From Ischnura elegans (taxonomy: Eukaryota > Arthropoda > Insecta > Odonata > Coenagrionidae): a stretch of 64,000 nt of DNA. Location of the stretch: positions 28,651,812 through 28,715,811 of the forward strand of contig NC_060259.1 of assembly GCF_921293095.1 (NCBI RefSeq), read 5' to 3'. The notes under the pieces were generated by a model. That model ran no database searches. It saw only the letters and a program-made list of their open reading frames with translations, and had not been told where the DNA came from. This document shows, piece after piece, positions 35,401-42,458 of the stretch; the first letter of the stretch is position 1, and every line of letters starts with the position of its first letter. The translations under genes and the position numbers were made by a program.

Positions 35401-37083
35401 TTATGTGGTCTTGCTTTGTTTTCTTTCTACTCTTCATGAATGGCACTCTTTCCTCTGCATTTCATGGATATACAACACATTCATAGTCTTAACTTTGGTA
35501 GTCTAATTCAATTAATTGCTGAGCCAACTGGCTTGCTTGCTCAAAATTTATTGAAGAAGATCGCTGAAGTGAATTCATCCCGTAAGTCCCTCAAAATCAG
35601 CAGAAGGGGCAGAAGCTATACGTCCTTGGAATTCTCGACATTATTTTACGCTAAAAAAATATATATATATATTTTGTTCATTCCACTTTAATTCGACCAG
35701 ATTTTTGTCCCTTGGGTCACCGATTTTTTTCCAATTTTGGCAAATTGTCTGCATTTTATTAGAGAACGAAAACCTCAAAGTCTTCTTGTAATGCATTAAA
35801 TGGTTTATAAGATATAGTTGTAGGAGTAAATTTTACGAAATCATATTCGCATTAATAGTCACATCTATTGGAGGCACGATCTCGTAATCTCCGATAGATA
35901 TGACGACTCGAAGATGATTTCGCAAAATTTAGTTTTACAGCATTGCCAAATATTTTTAACCATCGCATGCAAAACTTAAATACTTTGGGGTCTTCGTTTT
36001 CTAATCAATTGAACAGGATTTTCCAAATTTGGACAAAATCGGTGATCCAAGGGGCGTGCACCTGGTGGAATTTAGATGGAATGACTCATGCATATATTTT
36101 TTAGCATAAAATAATTTCGAGATTTCCAAGGAAGTTCGGCTTCTGCTCCTTCTAATGAGTGTGAGAGGAAAGCACTTACGGGATGAAGTCACTTCAGCGG
36201 TACTCTTCAATTAACTAACTAGTAAGCTAAGCTATTAATTGAATTATACTACCAAAGAGAAACTGTGTTATATGTATGTATATGTGTTAAATGAAATGTC
36301 CCCTATCTATTCTCCTTTACTGACACTGCCCTTCCTTCCCAAACCGTGCTGCGTGAGGCAAAGTGTTAGCATTGCCCAAACTCGGTTCGTACCAGTTATG
36401 CAATCCCCTCCACGTGACTTTTCCCCCTTCTTCATCCCCCTCCCCCATACACCCTGACTCTGTACACAGACTGTCCCACTAATCGTGTGTCATTTTTGAA
36501 CTCCAATTTTAGGCACTTCAAATTGTACGGTCTGTTAAAAGTTTTGCACCAGCTGCAGAAAATATCATATGCTATATTTAGCGTAAACCAAAATTTAAAT
36601 ATTTTACCTTTTACCCCATTATGTGGGTCCAGATATAAAATCAGATTTTGTCGCATAGGGTTTCAATATTGAAATTTTCTAGGCATAAAATGGACAGAAG
36701 TCTTGGTGAAATTCTCATTTCTTATGTTTTTTGCATGTAAAAAATAGTGAAACTAATTTTATTTGCAAAAATCCAAATATGACCCTTGTAATGCCACAGG
36801 AGTGGTTACCACCTGGGTCATAGGGGTGGCAAAAGAGAGAGTGGCTCTTTGTGGCTTATTGTCACTCTGATGAAGAGTGGTAAAGAGTTGAAACGTAGGT
36901 CATCAACTTTAAAGCTTTCTGCGGAACATTTCTTAATGATATTATTTAATAAATATTCTCTCGTAATACCAATTGTATTTTCTTCTCTCTTCAGGCTACA
37001 GGCATGTTTACCTCATGGACTATAGCCGAAAATACCTCATTCCGTCATCGATATTTGTCCACATTGCACTCAGTAGGGACTGA
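8355..37083 (+). CDS. Phosphoinositide-specific phospholipase C, delta class (whole gene model)
   Basis: Predicted to hydrolyse PIP2 to IP3 and diacylglycerol at the inner face of the plasma membrane, with calcium as cofactor. Sixteen exons join in phase to 2373 bp (790 residues plus stop), close to vertebrate PLC-delta at about 760. Order: PH domain (about 45-190), EF-hands (about 199-330), catalytic X (about 350-500), acidic linker (about 503-525), catalytic Y (about 530-655), C2 (about 659-790). Visible active-site residues are His370/Asn371 (SSHNT), Glu400 and Asp402 (VELD), His415 (YHGYT), Glu450 (SLENHC), Lys498/Lys500, Ser562, Arg589 and Tyr591. There is no SH2/SH3 insert (gamma) and no long C-terminal extension (beta). 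Exons: 8355-8463, 12180-12359, 16005-16308, 18587-18716, 24397-24512, 24615-24772, 24867-24984, 25093-25178, 25263-25472, 28676-28842, 29005-29089, 29443-29622, 29809-29938, 34079-34239, 34835-34984, 36995-37083. Exons 2-16 are firm; exon 1 is inferred. Confidence 0.93.
8596..9230. mobile_element. hAT-type element interrupted by a younger MITE
   Basis: Outer ends CAGGGCCGGATTGAGG and complement CAGGGCCAGATCAAGG, flanked by CATGGGAG / CATGGAAG (8588-8595 and 9231-9238; 7 of 8). Family M1 element 8629-8938 sits inside it. Without that insert the outer element is about 317 bp and non-coding. In PLC intron 1. Confidence 0.75.
8629..8938 (+). mobile_element. hAT-type MITE, family M1, nested
   Basis: 310 bp, ends CAGGGGCGCAGCTAGG...CGCTGCGCCACTG; flanks GCCCAGGG (8621-8628) and GCCTAGGG (8939-8946), 7 of 8. 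Inserted into the outer element 8596-9230, so it is the younger of the two. Confidence 0.82.
9312..9485 (+). repeat. tRNA-derived SINE, family A, 3'-truncated copy
   Basis: tRNA-like head (gattctggttggtgggctgg..., B box gggttcaaaatcc) and the 'cagagactgcccgatctg' and 'gtccgtcagatgggatg' blocks. The last third of the family consensus is missing. In PLC intron 1. Confidence 0.7.
9626..9693. repeat. Direct repeat, copy 1 of 2
   Basis: About 68 bp ('caacagtttaatctctttca' through 'catttttggagatg'), matched at roughly 80% by 10107-10170. The pair brackets the SINE at 9757-10058. Confidence 0.6.
9757..10058 (+). repeat. tRNA-derived SINE, family A, full-length reference copy
   Basis: 302 bp. tRNA-like head with A-box-like ggtgtggtagctagag and B box GGTTCAAATCC, then a unique body and a tail 'cacctcctcgaaatacc'. 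Flanked by ACTAAGTTCG / ACTAAGTCCG (9747-9756 and 10059-10068; 9 of 10). The head resembles a glycine-type tRNA, but the cloverleaf is not intact. In PLC intron 1. Confidence 0.85.
10107..10170. repeat. Direct repeat, copy 2 of 2
   Basis: Second copy of 9626-9693. A short scrap of SINE tail ('atgccgggtttctctccaatc', about 10255-10290) follows, as if SINE and flank were duplicated together. Confidence 0.55.
11462..11756. mobile_element. hAT-type MITE, family M2, diverged
   Basis: 295 bp, ends CGTAGGTGGATCTAGG and complement CAGGGGCGGATCCAGG, flanked by a perfect 8-bp duplication GATATGAC (11454-11461 and 11757-11764). Non-coding and AT-rich between G/C runs. In PLC intron 1. Confidence 0.88.
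12180..12359 (+). CDS. PLC-delta exon 2: first half of the PH domain
   Basis: Encodes residues 38-96. [10 protein letters not shown] and then KWREHKLYL match the beta1-beta2 region of the PLC-delta PH domain that grips the PIP2 headgroup. The first lysine (MTK) and the tryptophan are kept; some other basic residues known from rat/human PLC-delta1 are not. Acceptor tttctttcag|C; donor GAAA|gtaagt, phase 1. Confidence 0.9.
12796..12982. mobile_element. Palindromic MITE, family M3, copy 1
   Basis: 187 bp. Ends CCATTCTGCTTTCAGGAT and its near-complement ATCCTGAAAACAGAATGG, with further inner symmetry (cctggaggc / cctctagga). The second copy is 13814-14001. In PLC intron 2. No clear target duplication. 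Confidence 0.65.
13465..13675. mobile_element. Possible solo LTR
   Basis: 211 bp starting TGTAGCAG and ending ATACAACA (TGT...ACA), with flanks CGTAT / CGAAT (4 of 5) and a promoter-like aaataaatac inside. This suggests recombination between LTRs of a retrotransposon, but no internal region or second copy is present to prove it. Confidence 0.4.
13814..14001. mobile_element. Palindromic MITE, family M3, copy 2
   Basis: 188 bp, diverged copy of 12796-12982 in the same orientation (CATTCTGCTTTCAAGAT ... CAAAGCAGAATGG). Both lie in PLC intron 2, about 1 kb apart. Confidence 0.65.
15200..15939. mobile_element. Long foldback element with piggyBac-like ends
   Basis: 740 bp. Outer ends CCCTTTCACTGCTGT and the exact complement ACAGCAGTGAAAGGG, flanked by TCAA (15196-15199) and TTAA (15940-15943), which fits the TTAA target of piggyBac-type elements with one change. 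Inside is an independent long inverted repeat, arms about 15302-15551 and 15573-15818, with a loop of about 20 bases. Non-coding. In PLC intron 2, just before exon 3. Confidence 0.7.
16005..16308 (+). CDS. PLC-delta exon 3: second half of the PH domain
   Basis: Encodes residues 98-197. DIIEVRKGW, then [16 protein letters not shown], match PH strands beta4-beta6 and the C-terminal helix ends HTEQYDR. Residues about 117-142 form a lysine/arginine-rich insertion relative to vertebrate PLC-delta1. The exon ends GACAG|gcatgt, a GC donor. The strong-looking GT donor at 16385 (CAT|gtaagt) is phase 0 and puts a stop into exon 4, so it was not used. Confidence 0.88.
16985..17040 (-). repeat. tRNA-like SINE fragment, family B
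   Basis: Minus strand gives GGTCCGTGGTTCGATTCCCGG, with a perfect B box GGTTCGATTCC. A related stretch is at 20690-20745. The flank upstream (16905-16984) is shared in part with 20640-20690. Too short for a tRNA gene. Confidence 0.5.
17043..17355 (+). mobile_element. hAT-type MITE, family M1
   Basis: 313 bp, ends TAGGGGCACAGCTAGG...CTCGCTGCACCACTG; perfect 8-bp duplication ATTGTGTC (17035-17042 and 17356-17363). In PLC intron 3. Confidence 0.88.
17385..17992 (-). pseudogene. mariner-type transposase relic
   Basis: The minus strand shows two transposase parts in order. First is an N-terminal piece (about 17992-17711) with [20 protein letters not shown] and [14 protein letters not shown], like the helix-turn-helix region. 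Then a C-terminal piece has [44 protein letters not shown] and [13 protein letters not shown], matching the HDNxxxHT...YSPDLAP...FxxIEDI region of mariner. The middle of the catalytic domain is missing, and there are frameshifts and stops. Dead copy in PLC intron 3. The D34D-type spacing around the second aspartate can still be seen. Confidence 0.75.
18587..18716 (+). CDS. PLC-delta exon 4: first EF-hand
   Basis: Encodes residues 199-241. [19 protein letters not shown] holds a complete 12-residue EF-hand loop (residues 208-219) with Asp1, Asp3, Ser5, Gly6, Leu8 and Glu12, so this site should be able to bind calcium. Acceptor caacag|A; donor TTTGAT|gtaagt, phase 0. Confidence 0.92.
18908..19158. 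mobile_element. hAT-type MITE, family M4
   Basis: 251 bp, ends CATAGGCGTACCCAGC and complement CAAGGGCGCACCCAGG (12 of 16), flanked by a perfect 8-bp duplication ACTTCATT (18900-18907 and 19159-19166). In PLC intron 4. Confidence 0.85.
19604..20043 (-). repeat. tRNA-derived SINE, family A, split by an insertion
   Basis: Tail part at 19604-19726 and head part at 19862-20043, both in minus orientation and together forming one copy. The 135 bases between (about 19727-19861) are not SINE. B-box region: GGATTTGAACC on the plus strand. In PLC intron 4. Confidence 0.7.
20520..20766. repeat. tRNA-like repeat fragments
   Basis: Contains gcaggaattcaaacccggatc (a reversed B box) near 20550-20575, a forward B-box-like ggttcaaattttgg near 20629-20642, and the family B stretch cctggaccaggaa...ccatggacctttggct. 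Probably overlapping old SINEs; borders not defined. In PLC intron 4. Confidence 0.4.
21131..21420 (+). repeat. tRNA-derived SINE, family A
   Basis: Full-length copy with head gtgtggtggctgaagtg, a good B box GGGTTCAAATCCCGG, the body blocks and the tail 'cttgcctcttctaaataata'. In PLC intron 4. Confidence 0.82.
22619..22902 (-). repeat. tRNA-derived SINE, family A
   Basis: Full-length minus-strand copy. It ends with the head at 'ccatcataccaaccggatcccc' and has B-box complement gacttgaacccgg. It lies in PLC intron 4 beside a G+C-richer patch (22100-22620) with no recognised gene. Confidence 0.82.
24397..24512 (+). CDS. PLC-delta exon 5: EF-hand region
   Basis: Encodes residues 242-279. [23 protein letters not shown] matches the second EF-hand and following helix of PLC-delta. 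Acceptor ctttttag|AAA; donor AAG AG|gtacgc, phase 2. It is followed by a 102-bp intron that stays open in frame. Confidence 0.92.
24615..24772 (+). CDS. PLC-delta exon 6: second EF-hand lobe
   Basis: Encodes residues 281-332. The [18 protein letters not shown] helix pair and the [17 protein letters not shown] segment match the third/fourth EF-like lobe of PLC-delta, which packs on the catalytic barrel. Acceptor atatttcag|G; donor ATTG|gtacta, phase 1. Confidence 0.92.
24867..24984 (+). CDS. PLC-delta exon 7: start of catalytic X domain
   Basis: Encodes residues 334-371. [19 protein letters not shown] is the diagnostic opening of the X box; His370 and Asn371 correspond to the catalytic His311 and calcium-binding Asn312 of rat PLC-delta1. 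The donor is AATAC|gcaagt, a GC donor, phase 2. Confidence 0.95.
25093..25178 (+). CDS. PLC-delta exon 8: X domain
   Basis: Encodes residues 373-400. [20 protein letters not shown] then GCRCVE matches the X box; Glu400 is the calcium ligand equivalent to Glu341. Acceptor ctctcatag|G; donor GAAT|gtgagt, phase 1. Reading from any other phase gives an early stop. Confidence 0.94.
25263..25472 (+). CDS. PLC-delta exon 9: X domain core
   Basis: Encodes residues 402-470. [17 protein letters not shown] carries Asp402 and the second catalytic His415; SLENHC carries Glu450, the fourth calcium ligand. Acceptor aatcacag|TG; donor AAAG|gtgaaa, phase 1. Confidence 0.95.
26517..26817. mobile_element. hAT-type MITE, family M1
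   Basis: 301 bp, ends CAGTGGCGCAGCGAGG...GGCTGCGCCCCTG; flanks CAGTTGAT / CAGTTGAC (26509-26516 and 26818-26825; 7 of 8). In PLC intron 9. Confidence 0.85.
27540..27712. repeat. Imperfect inverted repeat / hairpin
   Basis: Outer arms GAGTGTATGCCGCGTGATGC (27540-27559) and GTGTCACGCGGCATACTC (27689-27707). The inner stem is GACACCAGGAAATTGACCC / GGGTCAAATTTCCTGGTGT around an 8-base loop near 27672. In PLC intron 9. Could be the core of a small MITE. Confidence 0.6.
27821..28090. mobile_element. hAT-type MITE, family M1, truncated
   Basis: Starts CAGTGGCGTAGCGAGG and follows family M1 to 'ttagttgcacctaaac', then loses the far end (no CTGCGCCCCTG). In PLC intron 9. Confidence 0.75.
28676..28842 (+). 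CDS. PLC-delta exon 10: end of X domain and acidic linker
   Basis: Encodes residues 472-526. [18 protein letters not shown] gives the substrate-binding lysines (498, 500). It is followed by a short Asp/Glu-rich X-Y linker, as expected for an element that covers the active site until membrane contact. Acceptor cttttgcag|AC; donor AAAAAG|gtgaat, phase 0. Confidence 0.94.
29005..29089 (+). CDS. PLC-delta exon 11: start of catalytic Y domain
   Basis: Encodes residues 527-554. [16 protein letters not shown] matches the first strand and helix of the Y box. Acceptor tattccag|CCA; donor GAGG|gtaaga, phase 1. Confidence 0.92.
29443..29622 (+). CDS. PLC-delta exon 12: Y domain
   Basis: Encodes residues 556-614. 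MSSFSES carries Ser562, and [16 protein letters not shown] carries Arg589 and Tyr591, which contact the inositol phosphates in PLC-delta1. It ends WSIGCQI. Acceptor gttcacag|G; donor AATAG|gtaaga, phase 1. Confidence 0.95.
29809..29938 (+). CDS. PLC-delta exon 13: end of Y domain
   Basis: Encodes residues 616-657. ALNYQS, then [18 protein letters not shown], is the signature end of the Y box. Acceptor attccag|TG; donor ACTGG|gtaagt, phase 2. Confidence 0.95.
30188..30245. repeat. Dispersed repeat, copy 1 of 2
   Basis: 'tgctaaaaccccataaaacc' then agaggctgtga, preceded by a ttttcacaaaa motif; matched by 31570-31630. In PLC intron 13. Family unknown. Confidence 0.45.
31570..31630. repeat. Dispersed repeat, copy 2 of 2
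   Basis: 'tgctaaaaccccacgaaacc' then agaggctgtga; same order of motifs as 30188-30245. In PLC intron 13. Confidence 0.45.
31836..31990 (-). mobile_element. Partial copy of MITE family M5
   Basis: Shares the end aaggcctggttacacgttac and inner blocks (gattcgcacgatttgggtgg and its relatives) with 32193-32427, in opposite orientation and lacking one end. In PLC intron 13. Confidence 0.55.
32193..32427. mobile_element. MITE, family M5
   Basis: 235 bp with 27-bp terminal inverted repeats (AGACCTGTTTACACGGTACA... against AGGCCTGTTTACACGATACA..., 25 of 27). Non-coding; superfamily not identified and no clear target duplication. In PLC intron 13. Confidence 0.7.
34079..34239 (+). CDS. PLC-delta exon 14: first half of C2 domain
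   Basis: Encodes residues 659-711. [14 protein letters not shown] then [11 protein letters not shown] matches C2 strands 1-3; Asp686 is a conserved calcium ligand (Asp653 in PLC-delta1). Acceptor atttacag|G; donor AATG|gtgaga, phase 1. Confidence 0.94.
34835..34984 (+). CDS. PLC-delta exon 15: second half of C2 domain
   Basis: Encodes residues 713-761. [11 protein letters not shown] then [20 protein letters not shown] matches C2 strands 5-7. Asp739 is kept, but the next expected acidic ligand is Ser741. Acceptor ttttctcag|GA; donor ACTG|gtaaga, phase 1. Confidence 0.94.
35493..36257. mobile_element. Long palindromic (foldback) element
   Basis: 765 bp: the left arm (from CTTTGGTAGTCTAATTCAAT at 35493) is matched, inverted, by the right arm ending at 36257 (ATTGAATTATACTACCAAAG). 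The match continues almost to the centre near 35872. Arms of about 350 bp look roughly 75-85% identical by eye. Non-coding; the open frames at 35440-35691 and 36001-36210 are mirror images of each other. In PLC intron 15. Confidence 0.75.
36995..37083 (+). CDS. PLC-delta exon 16: C terminus
   Basis: Encodes residues 763-790 and the stop TGA at 37081-37083. YRHVYLMD then [12 protein letters not shown] is the last C2 strand pair of PLC-delta. There is no PDZ-ligand-like or long tail. Acceptor cttctctcttcag|GC. Confidence 0.94.
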
Positions 37084-37328
37084 AGATGTATCATCTACCT
37101 CCATACCTATTTGTTGCTGCTTTTTATCTTTGTTGCTTGTTTAAGAAGATACCCAAGCACAGTTGTTATGCTTCATGAGTTCTCAAATTAATGCTCGGAT
37201 ATTGAGCGATATCTTCCCTTGCATCACCTACCGAGCAATTATCACAAAGTGATTGTATTTTACTATTTTTTTATGTACTAATTTAAAATGCTTTTTTATG
37301 CCTGAATATTTATATAATTGTCTACATT

Positions 37329-37367
37329 AATAAAAAATCTCTCACGATGTCTCATCTTCTAAATAAA
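37329..37367 (+). terminator. Poly(A) signals of the PLC-delta gene
   Basis: AATAAA at 37329-37334 and again at 37362-37367, about 250-280 bases after the stop codon. No other gene on this strand competes for them. Confidence 0.55.
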
Positions 37368-37399
37368 AATCATGCAGTCCTATATTTTTCAGAATAAAT

Positions 37400-40300
37400 C
37401 GCTCGACGCGTTGGGTGTGGAGAATCGGTAGCTGCGTTCAAACGCAAACCGTTCCCGGATATGTTGGCGTTAATGAAGGTGACTGGCAAAGTTTTGCGAT
37501 TAATTCTTATCGAACCATTTACTTCATCTTAATGCAATTTTGTATACTTCAGTTATCGAGAGAAAAGAGATAAACAGGCGGAAAATGCCTGTTCGACTTC
37601 AGAACGAAGCGGCCTCCGTACTCGAGGCACGTTTCGTGTTTTTCATTGCTAAAAACCTTAATGAGAAGACGGGACAACTTAGTTGGCGACAGTATGTGGT
37701 ATGATGGCCTTATGAAAACAATCTTAGAAGTACAAGTGGAAAGGAAGAAAGGCAAGGGACGAACCCGAATGAGTTACATAGGACAGGTTAACAGAATTTA
37801 AGAGAGGAAATAGGTCGCAATTAAAAGGTTAGTGGATACGAGAGAGGAATAGAGAGCTGCGTCAAACTAATCTTGGGATGACTGATGATGTTGAGTAATA
37901 TTTACATTTTTACGCGTTCCTCGAAGAAGTGCGATCTTTAAGTATTTAGAGGGCTCATCATTCCCTCTATACCGGTCTTATTTTGTATTTTTTTCCGTGA
38001 TGAATCACTCGTTCAAAACTTAAGTTTTTCTTATAATTAAATTTTTCTTAAATTTAAAAAATTTAAAAACTTAAATTTTTCTACCGTTATCACCTTAAAT
38101 TTTTCGGAGTGTATAGAGAAGAACCGTGTCAACAATATCCTACATATCAAATATGATGACTTTGCAGCTGCGAAAATACTTACGGGAAAATTTCAAATTT
38201 GAGATCCAGGAAAATTATGACATGGTCTATACATTGCGTCCTCAAATTTTTGAGATGATAGGGTACGAATGGGTAGCCAAACTGCTAGTATTTGTGTTCA
38301 AAATTCCACCAACCGATGTGAAACTTCAATTCTTTTACCTACAGCCGGTTTTCTTTTCTCACGACAGATGAAGTCCCGAACTTCCAAACAGATGACTCGA
38401 GCTGACTGAAGCAGAGCAGGGGTCGCTAAATGGCAGTGGTCCATGTATCCCAGCGCTACAACTTCATCGCTGTTGCATGATCATTTTCGGACCGAAACGT
38501 ATCAATAATTTCGGGAAAGAAATGAAACTGATTGAAATACTCAAAAAAGGCTATTCGGGCTTCCAGCCGGGTGGTCTCCCTCCATTCTGCCGACGTTTCG
38601 GAACACGAGTCGGGTTCCATCCTCAGGGCTAATGGTGATGGCTAATACTATTGCGCATAGCTCAAATGAAATTCAAAATGCAATTGGATGGAAAAAAGGG
38701 GCAAGAGTTTTGAGCAATTAATATTTGCTGGTGGAGAGGAAGTGAAAATTATTAGAAGTTTGCTTTCTACTGATGGGCATGGAGTTTCTCAAAAAAATTT
38801 AATATTGGGTTTGAGATTTACCATCGTCCCAAACAAATGGGTAGCCAAAATATGACCGTCCTGACATGTTAAAAACTTCGTCTGCTTTCCTTAATTTCTT
38901 ACGGTTTCCGGGCCACATTTAACATTGATAAAGGAAATGAAAGCGAGCTAGCCAGCAACGTACCTTTACGGATATCCACCAGTCCATGCAAATGCGATAA
39001 TATTTTGGAAGTAATATTTTTTTAATCTGCTGGCTTTACGCACTATATATAATTTACTCCTTGAAATTGACACCAAGAAACAGAGACGGCCATTTGATAA
39101 AAATGCAACGACATAAGGTCCACACAAATAAGTCGAAACATGACCGACCTGAAACGTTTATAACTTCGTCCGCTTCATTCAATTCCATACGGTTTTCAGG
39201 AGATATTTTACCTCATGGACGCTACGCCGTGAAAGAAAGGTGGCCATTCATTTGGATGGCGAAATTTTTTAACTAACCGTTGTCTGTCAGACTGTACATT
39301 AAAACTTGAACGGCTCTACGATGGCAACGGCTCAGATCATTTTGAACGGCTCTAGATCATTTTGATCGAGAAAAACTCGATCTAAGGGGAAAAAACTGTG
39401 GCGTTCGAGATTTGTGAGCGCTTAAAACGATACACTTAAGTCCTCTCACATCAACTTTTTTCGCTCGTAATAATCTCGAGCGGTTCTAACACAACCCCCG
39501 GACCTCGCTCCATGTACGAAGACCTGGAGGCCTGGCTCTGCCGATCCTCATGTTTATCTGTTCTTCGGTGATTTTCTTCATCTCAGAGTAAATATGAGCA
39601 ATAGAAATTATCGGGTTATATGCATGCGTGGTCTACTTCAGCACCCAAAATCCGATGTAATAGCGTCGCAATAACATTCATCGTCATCTCTGGTCAACAA
39701 TCCTAAGATTATTTTGACGCAGCTCTTCACTAAATTCATATCATTCCAACCTGTTTTCTTATCTTTCCACTATATCTCATTGTGCCCTCAATGAAGACAC
39801 AATGAAGAAGACTCTTCATATTATGTCTTTATTGTGGGAACTATTTCTCGCCAGCTGAAAGGAAATTTACGAAGAAAGAAGAGTGTTGGTTTTCAGTGAG
39901 CGTTATTTATGTTCGACTTCTTGAGTAATGTTGGTTTTTTTCACTTATAAAATTCGAAACCAGAACACATTTTTTACGCATAGGTTGAAAAAAAATGGGA
40001 GAGAACTTACTTCCCAATTTCATCTTTTTCATCATTTTGTAAGTGTATGGCTCTCCTGTCTCCAGAACAACGATCTTTAACCTGGTGGTACTATTTTTTT
40101 TCAAATAAATACTATTTTATGAGTGATTGAAGAACGCCATCTTCTACCACATGATTATGTCATAAAAAGCTTAAAGAAAAAATTCTTGATCTTTTCTGAA
40201 AAAATAATGTATCCGTAGCTGCCTGTTTTTACAGGGCAAATGCCTATATTTTCACGAGATTAGCTGGAAGATAACATGAAATGTTCCTAATTTTATATTT

Positions 40301-41671
40301 TTCGTGCAAATTTCTTCTGCAAATCGTACTGGCCGACCCTTAGTATATATATCTATGGCTTGATACCAACAAATTTCTTTCAGAATTATTTATGGAATGA
40401 GGGGCGTTCCTTTTTTAACCACCACATTTCTTCACGTAGCCCAGAATGCATTAGGGAAACGGGAAACAGTTTAAATATGCATGACTAAGAAAGAAAATCA
40501 AAGAGAGAAAAGAAAACTTGGAGAGTCTTTTCAATTTTCTGCATGGAGGGGCTGGCAATCGTCAAAAACGTGAGTTCACGAGGTCCGAGGGCCGCTCGGA
40601 ATTGTGTACACGGCGACCCTTGCATTGCCGTTATCTGAACATTCTCGTTTTCTAAATAGATTTTAGAGTTATTGCGCTTAACACGTCTCTTTTTTAACGG
40701 TGGATATATTTTTAAACAGTTTTAACGGTTCGTAAAACTTATACTACTTATTATGTTCTTACTAACTAACACAACGGCCGGAAAGCCCAGTTGGCAGGTC
40801 CAAGGCATGTATAAGACCAGTCATGCCGAAAGTGTTAAGTTGTAAATTGAAAAAATAGAGGTACCATTACGGATGTTGGTGTATATTTTCGTGCGTACAT
40901 CAGGATCAGAGGATAACATGCACACAAAGTTCGAGTGAATTTCAAAATAGGTGACACGTTTCCGTTGACTTAAAAACAAAAAAGACGACACATTTACCAA
41001 TTTTCTTTTCTCTAAAATAATAAAAAAGCGGGATATTGACACTGTATCTATGACTGATATCGGTAAAAATATGTCTTAGTGCGGCGCGCTTTTGAAATAA
41101 GAGAAAACCAGAAACTGGTGTAGTGAATTGAGCCACCCAGAAAGGTACGCTTAGTTCATTTTTTCCAGGCCCGGAGAGGCCTACAAAAATCGTTATCAGC
41201 GTTTTAAGATGGAAGAACCAAAAAACAGAATGATCTCGCGGGTATGCCTTGAGAGAAAATTGCCCCCTACACACATTTTAATTCCAAAATACAAAAGGAC
41301 ATTTTTCGATTTAGGAAGTTAACACCACCCCAGAATTCTGGCGAATAACTATCCTTTTGTGTGCAATCCTCACTTAAAGGATCTAGATTTCCAGTGAATA
41401 CGCTGTTTATATGTGACATGGAGACTTTTCTATGACAATGAAAATGAAAGAAATTTCTTTTGATTATCAGTTAATTCGAAGATAGAGCTTTGAAAAAGCT
41501 GCCTCATCGCCAGAATATAATGGAATAGCCTCCTACCAGCCCGATCACGAAATGATGAAATGCACATTTATTACTCGAGGGATTTTTCTCTAACAAATTT
41601 CGATTTCTCTCGCTTTGTTCTATCACATATCATTTTCAAAATCTTACCCTGCGTAGCCTGATATCGTAAGA
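37400..41671. other. Convergent intergenic region, first part
   Basis: No gene recognised. It contains an AT-rich palindromic stretch near 38020-38095, the motif at 38551-38640, and a direct repeat of about 75 bp (38849-38925 and 39136-39212; 'atgaccg.cctga.a.gtt...acttcgtc'). The rest is featureless AT-rich DNA. Confidence 0.5.
38551..38640 (-). repeat. Retroelement-like motif with hammerhead-ribozyme-like core
   Basis: On the minus strand CTGAGGA is followed by a GGAAC...GTTCC stem and then GAAAC GTC. This is the order of a hammerhead core (CUGANGA - helix II - GAAA) and recalls motifs in the terminal parts of Penelope-like elements. Helix III is not evident. No reverse transcriptase lies next to it. 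Confidence 0.4.
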
Positions 41672-41726
41672 TCTTCACCCCACAAAGGGTATGGCTGCGA
41701 AAGCCATAACCTTTGTGGGGTGAAGA
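41672..41726. repeat. Near-perfect 25-bp hairpin
   Basis: Arms 41672-41696 (TCTTCACCCCACAAAGGGTA...) and 41702-41726, complementary at 24 of 25 positions, with a 5-base loop. The arms are followed at once by AT-rich sequence. It is not part of any repeat family seen here. Confidence 0.8.
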
Positions 41727-42458
41727 AATATATTTTTTGGGGTGCGGGACAATATTCCCTTTTCAGAAACACTGGCCACCTCCTGTGATTGGAACACAAG
41801 CGAAAGCAAATGGAATCGCCATCACTTGGCAAACATTTCAAATCAATTAATCTCTAATCCGAATGATAGGAGACTCTAGATGGAGTAATTAACTTGGCAA
41901 TATTCTTTAAGGTACTCTTACAGTGCTCAGAGGAAGAACTGGGGTGCATAGTTAACATTAAACAGAAAATAAATTCAAATTTATAAAGTGATCTGAATAT
42001 TAAAATTTAGTGATATATTTCGAACGATAAGCGATTGTGGGTGGGTTTAAAATGCTACTAAAAGCAGTAAGACTATATAAACATATTTACGGCATTTAGT
42101 TCCCAAATTCCATCAGTGGAAGCGGGTAGATGATTCTGCACGATGAGCTCCGCAAAAGTAACAGTAATAGGTAAAAGTTCTGTTCGTTTTGCGGGTTGCG
42201 TACCTAGAATGGTTTAATTTCAGTCTGATTTCGGGGGAAATATGAAATTTACCAATCGCAAAACTGCTCTTTGCATATTTTTTCCACACTGGTTTCATGT
42301 GATGTCTACATTGTAGGTCGGAGTCAATGAGAGACACGAACAAATAAGTGATATTCCCTTAATAATTACAAAGGATAATTAAATTGAAAAGCCAGAGTCT
42401 TAATAATACTCAAAGAGAGCGCTAAAATGGGTGTGAGGGGTCCCTGCAGTATAGTGGA

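Noticed and set aside
36869..36906. CTGATGA...GAAACG motif on the plus strand, hammerhead-like at first sight
   Set aside because: The bases between CTGATGA and GAAAC (agagtggtaaagagtt) do not pair to form helix II, so it is at most a decayed retroelement tail motif.
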